From TK10-74A sp965217625 (GTDB lineage Bacteria; Chloroflexota; Dehalococcoidia; Bin125), in assembly GCA_965217625.1 (NCBI GenBank), contig OZ244557.1:1612001-1676000 (forward strand): 64,000 nucleotides of DNA. Reading direction: 5' to 3'. Below are positions 45,956 to 54,511 of the stretch, in pieces. The position numbers were made by a program, and so were the translations under genes. Every line of letters starts with the position of its first letter. Positions within the stretch are counted from its first letter, which is position 1. A model generated the notes under the pieces. It did not search any database. It was not told the DNA's origin and saw nothing but the letters and a program-made list of their open reading frames with translations.

Positions 45956-45976
45956 GGGGGGGGGGGGGGGGGGGGG
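45956..45976. repeat. G21 homopolymer tract
   Basis: Twenty-one consecutive G on the plus strand (C21 on the coding strand of the binding protein), placed where the spacer or -35 region of the promoter would be. Such runs are prone to slippage. The true length may be uncertain from sequencing. Confidence 0.9.
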
Positions 45977-45984
45977 CTAGTGTT

Positions 45985-46005
45985 TTTTGGTAAACTTTTG
46001 GTAAA
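45985..46005. promoter_or_regulatory. Two direct repeats TTTTGGTAAA at 11-bp spacing
   Basis: TTTTGGTAAA occurs at 45985-45994 and 45996-46005, exactly 11 bases apart, one helical turn. They lie just beyond the G21 tract, upstream of the binding-protein promoter, in AT-rich sequence unlike the surroundings. An activator or repressor site is plausible. The whole 309-bp gap 45883-46191 holds only this promoter region and the repeat at 46073. Confidence 0.45.
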
Positions 46006-46072
46006 ATCTTCCTATTTGCCTATTGACATCGCGTTTTATGTCGCTTGGGGCGGTGGGAAACTCCCCTCCTGG

Positions 46073-46106
46073 CCCCCTCTCCATTGCAGAGCAACGGATG
46101 AGGGGG
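46073..46106. repeat. Copy of the CCCCCTCTCCATTGC hairpin repeat
   Basis: The left arm is identical to the 15-mer at 41362. The right arm (GCAACGGATGAGGGGG) has drifted. The pair could form an imperfect hairpin between the binding-protein promoter and the CoA-transferase start at 46192. Confidence 0.5.
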
Positions 46107-46191
46107 AACCGGAAGGGAAGGGTCCGCCACCGCCGAGGATGAACGCGACGGCGCAGCGGTGTAGCCTCCTGCGGCGGAGGGCCCACGTACG

Positions 46192-48732
46192 ATGTCCGAC
46201 TCAGCGCTGGAGAGCCCCGGCGGGCGCACGCCGGACGCGACCCCGTCCGATCTGCCCCTGTCCGGCGTGACGGTGCTGGACCTGAGCGACGAGGCCACCG
46301 CTCAGGGCGCGCGCATGCTGGCCGAACTCGGCGCCGGCGTCGTGCGCGTCGAGCACCGCGCCGGCGACGACCTGCGCACCCGCCCGCCCTTCCTCGCCGG
46401 CCCCGGCGGCCGCGAGCAGGAGGGGGTCGAGCGGGCGCTGGCGCACCTGCTGTTCAACGCCGGCAAGCGCTCGCTGGCGCTCGACCTCGATCGCGCGGCG
46501 GCGTGGGGCGTCGTCGCGCGGCTGCTGCCCGCCGTCGACGTCGTGATCGGGCCGCTCAGCGTGCGGCCGGCCGGCCGCGCCTTCTTCGCGGCGCTGCGCG
46601 ACGCCGATGGCGGTCGGCCCGGCTTCGTCGAGACGGTCTTCCGCCGTGGCGCCCCCGGCCCGGTTGGAACAGATCAGGTGGCGACGGACCTCATCGCGAT
46701 GGCGGCGGGCGGCCACATCACGCTGAACGGCACGCCGGAGGAGCCGCCGCACTATCCGGCCGGGCAACTCGGCTACCGTCAGGCGTCGATGACGGCGGCC
46801 GAGGCCGCGCTGGCGCTGGTCCACGCCGCGCGGGCGGGACACCCGGGCGGGCACGTCGTCGTGAGCCTGCAGGAGGCGGTGAACTTCACGACACTGCAGA
46901 CGGCCAACGCCAACTTCTGGCACTGGCGCAAGGAGCTGCCCAGCCGCCACCGGCGCATCTCCAGCGGCGCGGGCTACCGCAGCCGCGACGGCAAGTGGAC
47001 GTCGTTCACGGTCCATCCCCCCAACTGGTTCCACTTCACGCGGTGGGTCGAGGAGACCATCGGCGACACCTCGCTGCGGGACCCGAAGTGGGAGAGCTTG
47101 CAGTATCGGGCCGACCACCACAAGGACGCCGCCGGGGTCGTGCGGCGGCTCTGCGCGGTGATCGACCAGGCGGAGCTGTGTCGCGAGGGGCAGGCGCGCG
47201 GCCTGCTCGTCATGCCGATCAACGAACTCGCCGACCTCGCCGTCAACGAGCACCTCGCCGCGCGCCACTTCTTCCACGACGTCGAGGACCCCGTCGTCGG
47301 CGCGACGCTGCGCCTGCCGCGCACGCCGTTCCTGTCCGACCAGTGGGCGTCGCCCTCCCGCCGCGCGCCCGCGCTGGGCGAGCACACGGCCGAGGCCCTG
47401 GCGGAGCTCGGCGGGCTGAGCGCGTTCGAGATCGAGGCGCTGTTCGAGGACGGCATCGCGGCCGGGAGCCGCCCGGCGGCGGGCGTGCCGCTGCCGCCGC
47501 GTCGCAGCGTTCCGCCCGCCGTCGCGCGCAACGGCGTCGCCGATCCGCGGCAGCCGCTGGCCGGCGTGCGCATCGTCGATTTCACCTGGGCCATCGCCGG
47601 GACGCTCTGCACCCGCCTGCTGGCCGACCTGGGCGCCGACGTGATCAAGGTCGAGTCGGAGTACCGCACCGACCCGATCCGCTACATCGGCGTGCAGCCC
47701 GGCGAGGAGATGAGCTACGACACGAACGGCCAGTTCAACGACGTCAACGTCAACAAGCGCGCGGTCACGCTGAACCTGAACTCGGGCGAGGGCCTGGCCG
47801 CCGCGCGCGACCTGCTGGCCACGGCCGACGTCGTGACGTGCAACTACACGCCGGACCGGCTCGACAAGTGGGGCATCGGCTACGCGGGGCTATGCGCCCT
47901 CAACCCCCGCGTGATCCTGGCCAACATGGCCGTGATGGGCACCTTCGGCCCGCTCAAGGACTGGCGCTCGTACGGCAACGGCATCGTGGGGATGTCGGGG
48001 CTGGCGGCGCTGACCGGCTTCCCGGGCGGCGCGCCGCGCGGCCTGGGCGCGCTGCACACCGACTTCACGGTGCCGTACTACGGGGCGCTGATGATCATGT
48101 CGGCGCTGCTGCAGCGGGAGCGCACGGGCCGGGGGCAGTCGCTGGAGCTGTCGCAGTTCGAGTCGGCGCTGCACCTGCTCGACACCGAGCTGGTGGAGTA
48201 CCTCAACAACGGCGTCGCGGCGCCCCGGCAGGGCAATCGCTCGCGGCGCTTCGTGCCGCACGGGCTGTTCCCCGCGGCCGAGGACGATACCTGGGTCGCG
48301 ATCGCCTGCCGGGACGACGCCGATTGGGCGCGCCTGGTCGAGACGATCCGGCGGCCCGAGCTGGCCGCGATCGCCGACCGGCGCGCCGAGGAGCCGCGCA
48401 TCGAGGCGGCGCTGTCGGACTGGACGCGCGGTCGCGACCACTGGACCGCAGCCGCCGTGCTGCAGGCGTCGGGCGTGCCGGCCAGCCCCGTCGAGACGCT
48501 CAAGGACCTGCTGACCCGCGACGCCGCGATGCGGTCCGACTATCGCGAGCTGGATCTCGAGGTGGGCGTCACGGCGATGGTCCAGGAGGAGCCGATCCTC
48601 TGGAACGACGCGCGGCTGCCGCTGCGTCGCGCCCCGAAGTGGGGCGAGCACACGATGCAGGTGCTGCAGGGCGAGCTGGGCTTCAGCGACGCGCGCATCG
48701 CCGCGCTCGCCGCCGACAACGCGCTCTTCTAG
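46192..48732 (+). CDS. Double CoA-transferase family III fusion; N-half likely inactive
   Basis: The 846-residue protein is two CaiB/BaiF domains in tandem. The N-half runs LSGVTVLDLSDEATAQGARM to about residue 430 and the C-half starts LAGVRIVDFTWAIAGTL near 457. In the C-half the catalytic Asp is kept (LHTDFTVPYYGAL, Asp624) along with LADLGADVIKVE. In the N-half the matching position appears to be Tyr195 (GQLGYRQASM). CaiB-type enzymes are interlocked homodimers, so the fusion may work as a pseudo-dimer with one active site. A GGCGGAGG ribosome site precedes ATG 46192. Confidence 0.88.
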   Translation: MSDSALESPGGRTPDATPSDLPLSGVTVLDLSDEATAQGARMLAELGAGVVRVEHRAGDDLRTRPPFLAGPGGREQEGVERALAHLLFNAGKRSLALDLDRAAAWGVVARLLPAVDVVIGPLSVRPAGRAFFAALRDADGGRPGFVETVFRRGAPGPVGTDQVATDLIAMAAGGHITLNGTPEEPPHYPAGQLGYRQASMTAAEAALALVHAARAGHPGGHVVVSLQEAVNFTTLQTANANFWHWRKELPSRHRRISSGAGYRSRDGKWTSFTVHPPNWFHFTRWVEETIGDTSLRDPKWESLQYRADHHKDAAGVVRRLCAVIDQAELCREGQARGLLVMPINELADLAVNEHLAARHFFHDVEDPVVGATLRLPRTPFLSDQWASPSRRAPALGEHTAEALAELGGLSAFEIEALFEDGIAAGSRPAAGVPLPPRRSVPPAVARNGVADPRQPLAGVRIVDFTWAIAGTLCTRLLADLGADVIKVESEYRTDPIRYIGVQPGEEMSYDTNGQFNDVNVNKRAVTLNLNSGEGLAAARDLLATADVVTCNYTPDRLDKWGIGYAGLCALNPRVILANMAVMGTFGPLKDWRSYGNGIVGMSGLAALTGFPGGAPRGLGALHTDFTVPYYGALMIMSALLQRERTGRGQSLELSQFESALHLLDTELVEYLNNGVAAPRQGNRSRRFVPHGLFPAAEDDTWVAIACRDDADWARLVETIRRPELAAIADRRAEEPRIEAALSDWTRGRDHWTAAAVLQASGVPASPVETLKDLLTRDAAMRSDYRELDLEVGVTAMVQEEPILWNDARLPLRRAPKWGEHTMQVLQGELGFSDARIAALAADNALF

Positions 48733-48892
48733 CCCGCCATCCGTCCCCCGTCGGGCGGCCGCCCAGTGCGATCACCGCACAGTGCGATCACGGCGGCGTC
48801 GTTTTTACCCCGGCTTTTCGCGCCCCTGCTGACAGACCCGCGGGCATGTTGCACAGTGTGCCCCCGGTGCGGTGAGGGGTGCTGGAACACCT

Positions 48893-50341
48893 ATGCGTGA
48901 TCGCTGGCAGTTTGCCCTGCGCCAACGTCTCCTCCTGATGAGCGCGATCGCGGTCATGGGCTTGGCCGTACTCCTCGGCGTCTCGCTGCTGGGCACGGAC
49001 CTGCTGCGACGCACGCACGCCGATCAGTCGCCCGCCAACTGCTCGTCGAACGACTTCGTGCTGACGGTGCAGAAGAGCCTGACCTACTTCAGCGACACCG
49101 CGGCGGTCCACTACACCGTGCTGGCCGGCAACCCCAACACGAGCGGCGCCGGCTGCGACGTGGGCGGCGTGACGCTGTCGCTCACGACGCCCGACGGCAC
49201 GGTTCACCCGCTGGGCGACGACCTCGATTACCCCATCGGCACGGCCGAGGCGGTGATCGGCGGCGCGAGCTACGTGCCCTCCACGTCCGCGCCCGACTAC
49301 AACGGCTGGTTCGGCTACAACGGCGTCGCCTGGGTCGCGATGGCGGAGGCCACCGGTCGGCTGCTCAACAACCCGGTGCAGGACGATCCCTGGCAGGTGC
49401 GCAAGACCGTCAGCGTCGTGCCGGTGAGCATCGCCATGTCGGCGCTGGCGTCGCCGCCCGGCGAGGTGCCGGCCGGGACGGTCGTGACCGTCAGCTTCGT
49501 GCTCCACAACGACGGCATCGGCCCGCTGGAGAATCCGCAGGTCACGTCGCCGCAGTGCAATGTGGCGCCGGTTCCGCCGACCGGATCAAACCGGGGCGAT
49601 GTCAACGGCAACGGCGTGGCCGACCCCGGCGAGACCTGGATCTTCACCTGCCCGCTCGTGGTGACCGAGTCGATCGATGTGACGGGCGTGGGGTCGGGCC
49701 GACTGGCCGGCAGCGAGTTGGTGATCGATCCGTCGAACGACCCCGACGCGACCGTCACGCTGCGGATCCCCGTGGCCTCGGCGGATGATCCGTCGGCCGG
49801 CGATGTGTCCCGCGAGGGCCGGTCCGGCGACGACCCGACCGCCGACGGCCGGTCCGCCCACGGCGGCTCCGGCGATGACTCGCCTACCGATGACTCCACC
49901 GGCGATGACCCGACCGGCGACGACCCGACCGGCGATGACCCGACCGGCGATGACCCGACCGGCGATGACCCGACCGGCGACGACTCGTCGGCCGATGACA
50001 CGTCCAGCGACGACACGCCTACCGATGACCCGTCCAGCGACGACTCGTCGGCCGGCGATGGCCCCACCGGCGACCAGCCGGCCACCGACGATCCGGCGGG
50101 TGATGGACCCGCCGGCGATGAGTCCACGGCCGACGACCCGGCTGGCGATTCCTCGCGCGACGGTGCGGCGGCCACGCCGCCGTCCGGCCTCCCCGATGCC
50201 GGCAGTGGCGGGCTGCTCGGCATGAGTGGCGCCGAGCCGGTCGCCTACGGGGCCATCGTGATGGGTCTGCTGACCCTTGGGTTCGCTTTCTTCCTCCGCC
50301 GGGTGGCGGGGAGGAGCGGGATGCGGTGCGGTGAGGGATAG
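48893..50341 (+). CDS. Cell-surface protein with TGDDP repeats and LPxTG-like anchor
   Basis: The 482-residue protein has an N-terminal signal/anchor helix (LLMSAIAVMGLAVLLGVSLL), then two beta domains with Cys and Asn-rich turns (KSLTYFSDTAAVHYTVLAG; VPAGTVVTVSFVLHNDGIGP, then DVNGNGVADPGETW, typical of DUF11-like or dockerin-type surface domains). A roughly 120-residue Asp/Ser/Thr/Gly-rich stalk contains six TGDDP-type units. The end is LPDAG (433-437), a hydrophobic helix (VAYGAIVMGLLTLGFAFFL) and RRVAGR, the layout of a sortase sorting signal. ATG 48893 is used. No sortase gene is nearby. Confidence 0.75.
   Translation: MRDRWQFALRQRLLLMSAIAVMGLAVLLGVSLLGTDLLRRTHADQSPANCSSNDFVLTVQKSLTYFSDTAAVHYTVLAGNPNTSGAGCDVGGVTLSLTTPDGTVHPLGDDLDYPIGTAEAVIGGASYVPSTSAPDYNGWFGYNGVAWVAMAEATGRLLNNPVQDDPWQVRKTVSVVPVSIAMSALASPPGEVPAGTVVTVSFVLHNDGIGPLENPQVTSPQCNVAPVPPTGSNRGDVNGNGVADPGETWIFTCPLVVTESIDVTGVGSGRLAGSELVIDPSNDPDATVTLRIPVASADDPSAGDVSREGRSGDDPTADGRSAHGGSGDDSPTDDSTGDDPTGDDPTGDDPTGDDPTGDDPTGDDSSADDTSSDDTPTDDPSSDDSSAGDGPTGDQPATDDPAGDGPAGDESTADDPAGDSSRDGAAATPPSGLPDAGSGGLLGMSGAEPVAYGAIVMGLLTLGFAFFLRRVAGRSGMRCGEG
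49898..49987 (+). repeat. Six 15-bp tandem units (TGDDP coding)
   Basis: Six copies of a 15-base unit ACCGGCGAYGACYCG in the surface-protein stalk. Only third-codon positions vary apart from the last unit, which codes TGDDS. Copy number may differ between strains by slippage. Confidence 0.8.
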
Positions 50342-50414
50342 CGCACACCCTCACCGCGCCGCCCCGCTCCCCTCGCTCGCCCCGGGGAGTCCCCGCGCCG
50401 TGGGCGTGAACGGC

Positions 50415-50420
50415 TATCCT
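50415..50420 (+). promoter_or_regulatory. Candidate -10 box (TATCCT) for acyl-CoA dehydrogenase
   Basis: TATCCT lies 17 nt before ATG 50438, with CGGAGGC between as ribosome site. No -35 match is visible. Confidence 0.4.
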
Positions 50421-50437
50421 CCCACGACGGAGGCAGC

Positions 50438-51604
50438 ATGGACTTTGGACTGACGGAGACCCAGGAGGACGTGCGTCGCAACGTGAAGGCGGTCTGCGAC
50501 CGCTTCGACGACGCGTATTGGAGCGCCCACGACGACAGCGGGGACTTCCCGGTCGAGTTCACCGACGCGATCGCGGCCGGCGGCTGGCTGGGCATCGCGA
50601 TGCCGGAGGCCTACGGCGGAGCCGGGCTGGGCGTCGCCGAAGCGGCCGTGATGATGCACACCGTCGCCAACTCGTCCGGGGCGATGGCGGCCGCGTCGTC
50701 GCTGCACATCAACATCTTCGGGCCGCACCCTATCGTCGTGTTCGGAAGCGAGGAGCAGCGCGAGCGCTGGCTGCCCGACCTCATCCACGGCCGCACGCGG
50801 ACGTGCTTCGGCGTGACCGAGCCGACGGCGGGCCTCAACACCACCCAGATCCAGACGCGCGCGGTGCGTGACGGCGACCAGTACGTCGTGCAGGGGCAGA
50901 AGATCTGGACGAGCACGGCGCAGGAGGCGGACAAGATCCTGCTGCTGGCGCGCACGTCCCCGCTGGAGGAGACGCCGCGCCCGATCGACGGGCTGAGCCT
51001 GTTCTTCACGGACCTCGACCGCGCGCACGCGGACGTGCGCGAGATCGCGAAGATGGGCCGGCACGCCGTCGATTCCAACGAGGTCTTCTTCGACGACATG
51101 CCGGTGCCCGCCGGCGACCGCATCGGCGAGGAGGGCAAGGGCTTTCGCTACCTGCTGCATTCGCTCAACCCGGAGCGGGTGCTGGTGGCGGCCGAGTCGG
51201 TCGGGATCGGGCAGAACGCGCTCGCCCGGGCGGCCGCCTACGCGCGCGAGCGGGTCGTGTTCGGGCGGCCGATTGGGCAGAACCAGGGCATTCAGCATCC
51301 CCTGGCCGAGAGCTGGGCGGAGCTGGAGGCGGCCTGGCTGATGACGCAGCGCGCGGCCTGGCTCTACGACCAGGGCGAGCCCTGCGGCCCCGAGGCCAAC
51401 GGCGCCAAGTTCCTCGCCGCCGAGGCCGGCAAGCGCGCCTGCGAGCGGGCGATCCTCACGCACGGCGGGCTGGGCTACGCCAAGGAGATGCAGGTGGAGC
51501 GGCTGTTCCGGGAGTCGCTGATCAACTGGATCGCGCCGGTGAGCCCGCAGCTGGCGCTGTGCAACATCGCGGAGAAGGCGCTGGGGCTGCCGAAGTCGTA
51601 CTAG
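50438..51604 (+). CDS. Acyl-CoA dehydrogenase family protein
   Basis: The 388-residue flavoenzyme has AMPEAYGGAGLG near 55, TCFGVTEPTAGLNTTQIQT (FAD loop) near 130, GQKIWTSTAQEADKILLLA and RVLVAAESVGIGQNALARA. At the C-terminus the usual catalytic Glu motif EGT is replaced: RESLINWIAPVSPQLALCN. In medium-chain dehydrogenase that Glu abstracts the alpha proton, so this enzyme uses another base or has another reaction, as in some ACAD relatives. It converges on the ACAD at 53669 with DUF169 between. Confidence 0.88.
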   Translation: MDFGLTETQEDVRRNVKAVCDRFDDAYWSAHDDSGDFPVEFTDAIAAGGWLGIAMPEAYGGAGLGVAEAAVMMHTVANSSGAMAAASSLHINIFGPHPIVVFGSEEQRERWLPDLIHGRTRTCFGVTEPTAGLNTTQIQTRAVRDGDQYVVQGQKIWTSTAQEADKILLLARTSPLEETPRPIDGLSLFFTDLDRAHADVREIAKMGRHAVDSNEVFFDDMPVPAGDRIGEEGKGFRYLLHSLNPERVLVAAESVGIGQNALARAAAYARERVVFGRPIGQNQGIQHPLAESWAELEAAWLMTQRAAWLYDQGEPCGPEANGAKFLAAEAGKRACERAILTHGGLGYAKEMQVERLFRESLINWIAPVSPQLALCNIAEKALGLPKSY

Positions 51605-51722
51605 CGCCGCCGCCCCGATCGCCGCGGCGGGCCGGGGCTCCCCGCCGACGCCCCATGCGGGTACGATGGGCGCTGGACTCGGCGCCGGCGCGCCCGACGC
51701 CCGGCGCAGCAAAGGAGACCCC

Positions 51723-52442
51723 ATGACCGACTGGACATCGCTCGACGGCCGGCTGCGCGACGCGCTCGGCCTCTCCGTACCGCCGATCGCCATCACCTTC
51801 CGCGCCGAGGGCGCGCCCGACGTCGCCCCCGCCTACGGCGCGCCCATGCCCGACGCCGCGCCCGACGGCCGCACCGGGCGCGTGCCCGCGGGCTGCGTCT
51901 TTTGGATGGAAGGCGCCGCGTCGACGTTCTCGACCATCGCGGCCGACCACGGCAACTGCAGCGTGGGCAGCGTCACGCACGGCTTCAAGACGCTGGAGGA
52001 CGTGGGCGGCAACGCCGACGTCGCGGCGCTCCTGGAGAGCAAGTGGGTCACGATGGACGTCGTGCCGCTGATCCCGGTCGTGCGCGAGCGGCCGGCGGCG
52101 GTGCTGTACGGGCCGCTAGTGGAGACGCCCGTCGACCCGGACGTCGTGCTGCTGCGGCTGACCGGCCGGCAGCTGATGGTGCTGCACGACGCCCTGCCCG
52201 GCCTGCGCATCGAGGGCAAGCCGCAGTGCCACATCGTGGCGGTGGCGAAGGAGCAGGGCGAGGTCGCGGCCAGCGTGGGCTGTCAGTTGAGCCGCGTGCG
52301 CACGGCGATGCCCAACAGCGAGGTGACCTGCGCGATCCCCTCGGCGCAACTGGGCGACGTGATCGATCGGGTGGAGGCCGCGGCGACCGCGGACCGCGCC
52401 GTCGCGGCCTACGCGTCGGCGGACATGGCCCGCTTCGGGTAG
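51723..52442 (+). CDS. DUF169-domain protein
   Basis: The 239-residue protein has the DUF169 pattern: CVFWMEGAASTFSTIAADHG, NCSVGSVTHGF and late VGCQLSRVRTAMPNSEVTCAIP, with the conserved Cys residues (in CVFW, NCSVG, VGCQL, VTCAIP). The function is not known; the family often sits with redox or cofactor genes. The conserved Cys could bind metal. It follows the acyl-CoA dehydrogenase by 118 bases on the same strand and converges on the second ACAD. Confidence 0.75.
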   Translation: MTDWTSLDGRLRDALGLSVPPIAITFRAEGAPDVAPAYGAPMPDAAPDGRTGRVPAGCVFWMEGAASTFSTIAADHGNCSVGSVTHGFKTLEDVGGNADVAALLESKWVTMDVVPLIPVVRERPAAVLYGPLVETPVDPDVVLLRLTGRQLMVLHDALPGLRIEGKPQCHIVAVAKEQGEVAASVGCQLSRVRTAMPNSEVTCAIPSAQLGDVIDRVEAAATADRAVAAYASADMARFG

Positions 52443-52478
52443 CGCCCCGGCCCTCGCGGCGATCGCTGCGCCGCGGGT

Positions 52479-53669
52479 TCAGTTGCGCGGCAGGCCGAGC
52501 CCGCGCGTGGCGATGATGTTGCGCTGGATCTCGCTGGTGCCGCCCGCGATCGTCGAGGCCACCGTGCCGAGCGCCTTGTTGCCGGCGTAGCGTCGCACGG
52601 CGTTGGGCCAGCCCGGCGACGGCTCGGCCAGCATCGACTGGAAGCCGGCGATGCGCGTGACGGTAGTCACCAAGCGCTGCGACAGCTCCGAGCCGAACAG
52701 CTTGCAGGCCGACGCCTCGTGGTTGGGGATCAGCCCGCGCGCCTGCATCGTGACGACGTTGTAGCCCAGCAGGGTGAGGACGTTGGCCTCAACGGCGCGC
52801 TCCGCCAGCTCGTGGCGGACGGCGGGCCGGTCGCTCACGTCGATCTCCCGCGCGAAGCCGGTCAGCGCCTCGACCGACTGCGCCAGCTCGACGGCCGAGC
52901 CGATGCCCGAGCGCTCGAAGTCGAGCGTGGTCACGCCCACGTACCAGCCGCGATTCTCCTCGCCGATGCGGTTGCCCACCGGCACGCGCACGTCCTCGAA
53001 GAAGACCTCGTTGAAGCCGGAGCCGCCGCTCATCTGGTTGATCGGCCGCACGGTGATGCCCGGCGAGTCCATCGGCAGGACCAGATACGAGATGCCGCGG
53101 TGCTTGGGCGCGTCGGGGTCGGTGCGCACCAGGGCGAACATCCAATCGGCCAGCCGCGCGCCGGAGGTCCAGATCTTCTGGCCGTTGATCACGTAGTCAT
53201 CGCCGTCGCGGACGGCGCGGGTCTGCAGCGAAGCCAGGTCGGAGCCGGAGCCGGGCTCGCTGAAGCCCTGGCACCAGATCGTCTCGCCGGTGAGGATGTT
53301 CGAGAGGTGCTCGCGCTGCTGCGGCTCGCTGCCGTGGGCGATGATCGTCGGCCCGGCCATCATCACGCCGGAGTCGGTGCCGACGCGCGGCACGCGGCGC
53401 TTGGCGAACTCCTCGTTGAGCACGAACTGCTCCAGGACGCCCAGACCGGCGCCGCCGTACTGCTTGGGCCAGGCCGGCGCGATCCAGCCGTGCCCGGCGA
53501 CGCGCCGGCGCCACTCCAGGAAGGCCTCCCGGAAGGGCGGGCTGCCGTCCCCGAAGTAGGGATCCTCGATGTCGCCGCCGGCGCGGAAGTAGTCGGGCTG
53601 TTCGGCGTCGATGAAGGCGCGCACCTCGTCGCGGAAGGCGGCCATCGTTGGCGTGTCGTTGAACTGCAC
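52479..53669 (-). CDS. Acyl-CoA dehydrogenase family protein
   Basis: The 396-residue protein resembles long-chain/steroid-type FadE enzymes: GWIAPAWPKQYGGAGLGVLE near 65, CQGFSEPGSGSDLASLQTRA, the FAD segment GQKIWTSGARLADWMFALV, and SGFNEVFFEDVRVP. The C-terminal motif reads IAGGTSEIQRN instead of EGTSEI, so the usual catalytic Glu is Gly. The start is GTG 53669 (VQFNDTP, the usual FadE opening) with GGAGTC upstream; ATG 53645 is possible. Its stop is 30 bases before the crotonase gene that it follows. Confidence 0.88.
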   Translation of the reverse strand: MQFNDTPTMAAFRDEVRAFIDAEQPDYFRAGGDIEDPYFGDGSPPFREAFLEWRRRVAGHGWIAPAWPKQYGGAGLGVLEQFVLNEEFAKRRVPRVGTDSGVMMAGPTIIAHGSEPQQREHLSNILTGETIWCQGFSEPGSGSDLASLQTRAVRDGDDYVINGQKIWTSGARLADWMFALVRTDPDAPKHRGISYLVLPMDSPGITVRPINQMSGGSGFNEVFFEDVRVPVGNRIGEENRGWYVGVTTLDFERSGIGSAVELAQSVEALTGFAREIDVSDRPAVRHELAERAVEANVLTLLGYNVVTMQARGLIPNHEASACKLFGSELSQRLVTTVTRIAGFQSMLAEPSPGWPNAVRRYAGNKALGTVASTIAGGTSEIQRNIIATRGLGLPRN

Positions 53670-53698
53670 GGGCGACTCCGTTTCTCCCCCGACCATCC

Positions 53699-54511
53699 CT
53701 AGCGGTCGTGGAACTGGGGCGTGCGCCGCTCGAAGAAGGCGGAAACGGCCTCCGTCTGGTCCTCGCTCGCGCCGCTGCGCACGTGCCGGACGGCCTCCAG
53801 GTCGAGCAGCTCCGAGAACGACACGCGGTCCGCATCGTTGAGATTCTGCTTGATGCTGCGCAGCGCGATGGGCGCGCGATTGTACAATCGCTGCGCGATC
53901 TCCCGCACGCGTTCCTGGAAGTCCGCGTCGGGGAAGACGCCCGACACGAGGTTCAGTCGCAGCGCCTCCTGCGCGTCGATGATGTCGCCCAGCAGGTACA
54001 GTTCGCGCGCTTTGGCCGGCCCCACGATGCGCGGCAACGTCCACGTGCCGCCGAAGTCGCCCGAGAGGCCCGCGGTGCCGAAGGCCGTGAGGAACTTCGC
54101 CGACTCCGCCGCGTAGCGCAGGTCCGCGGCGCAGGCCCAGGACATGCCCGCCCCCGCGCAGGCGCCGTTGATCGCGGCGATCGTGATCTTGGGCATCTCG
54201 CGCAGCATCTGCGACGTCTCCATGAAGCTGCGCAGGACGCTGATCTTGGCCTCGGCTGGCCCCTTGCCCAGCGGGTTGACCGACCGCAGGTCCCCGCCCG
54301 AGCTGAAGCCGCGCCCGGCGCCGGTGAGGATCACGACGCGCACGGTGTCGTCACTATTGGCCGCGATCAGGCCGGCGCGGACGGCCGTCTGCAGCGGCGC
54401 GTTCATCGCGTTCAGCGTCTCCGGGCGGTTCATCGTGATCGTGGCGATGCCGCCGCCGGCCTCGTAGCGGGCGGGGGCGTCGGGGGCGTTGCTGGGGGTG
54501 GGGTCGAACAT
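53699..54511 (-). CDS. Enoyl-CoA hydratase/isomerase, PaaG-like
   Basis: The 270-residue crotonase has MNRPETLNAMN, the CoA-site GRGFSSGGDL and the oxyanion GACAGAGMSWACAADL. Both hydratase Glu positions are changed, while an Asp is kept in GLSGDFGGTW. The single Asp before a GG is the pattern of PaaG (oxepin-type) isomerases, so a ring- or double-bond-shift reaction is more likely than water addition. ATG 54511 has GGAG 8 nt upstream. The FadE-like gene follows 29 bases later and is probably cotranscribed. Confidence 0.87.
   Translation of the reverse strand: MFDPTPSNAPDAPARYEAGGGIATITMNRPETLNAMNAPLQTAVRAGLIAANSDDTVRVVILTGAGRGFSSGGDLRSVNPLGKGPAEAKISVLRSFMETSQMLREMPKITIAAINGACAGAGMSWACAADLRYAAESAKFLTAFGTAGLSGDFGGTWTLPRIVGPAKARELYLLGDIIDAQEALRLNLVSGVFPDADFQERVREIAQRLYNRAPIALRSIKQNLNDADRVSFSELLDLEAVRHVRSGASEDQTEAVSAFFERRTPQFHDR

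Noticed and set aside
43402..45993. A Gly-rich plus-strand open frame across the binding-protein gene
   Set aside because: It is the mirror of the Ala-rich GCC/GCG repeat (read as GGC/GGG); the minus strand carries lipobox and SBP motifs.
48763..48802. Two CAGTGCGATCAC repeats followed by a short T run, considered as a terminator
   Set aside because: No stable hairpin directly before the T run could be drawn.
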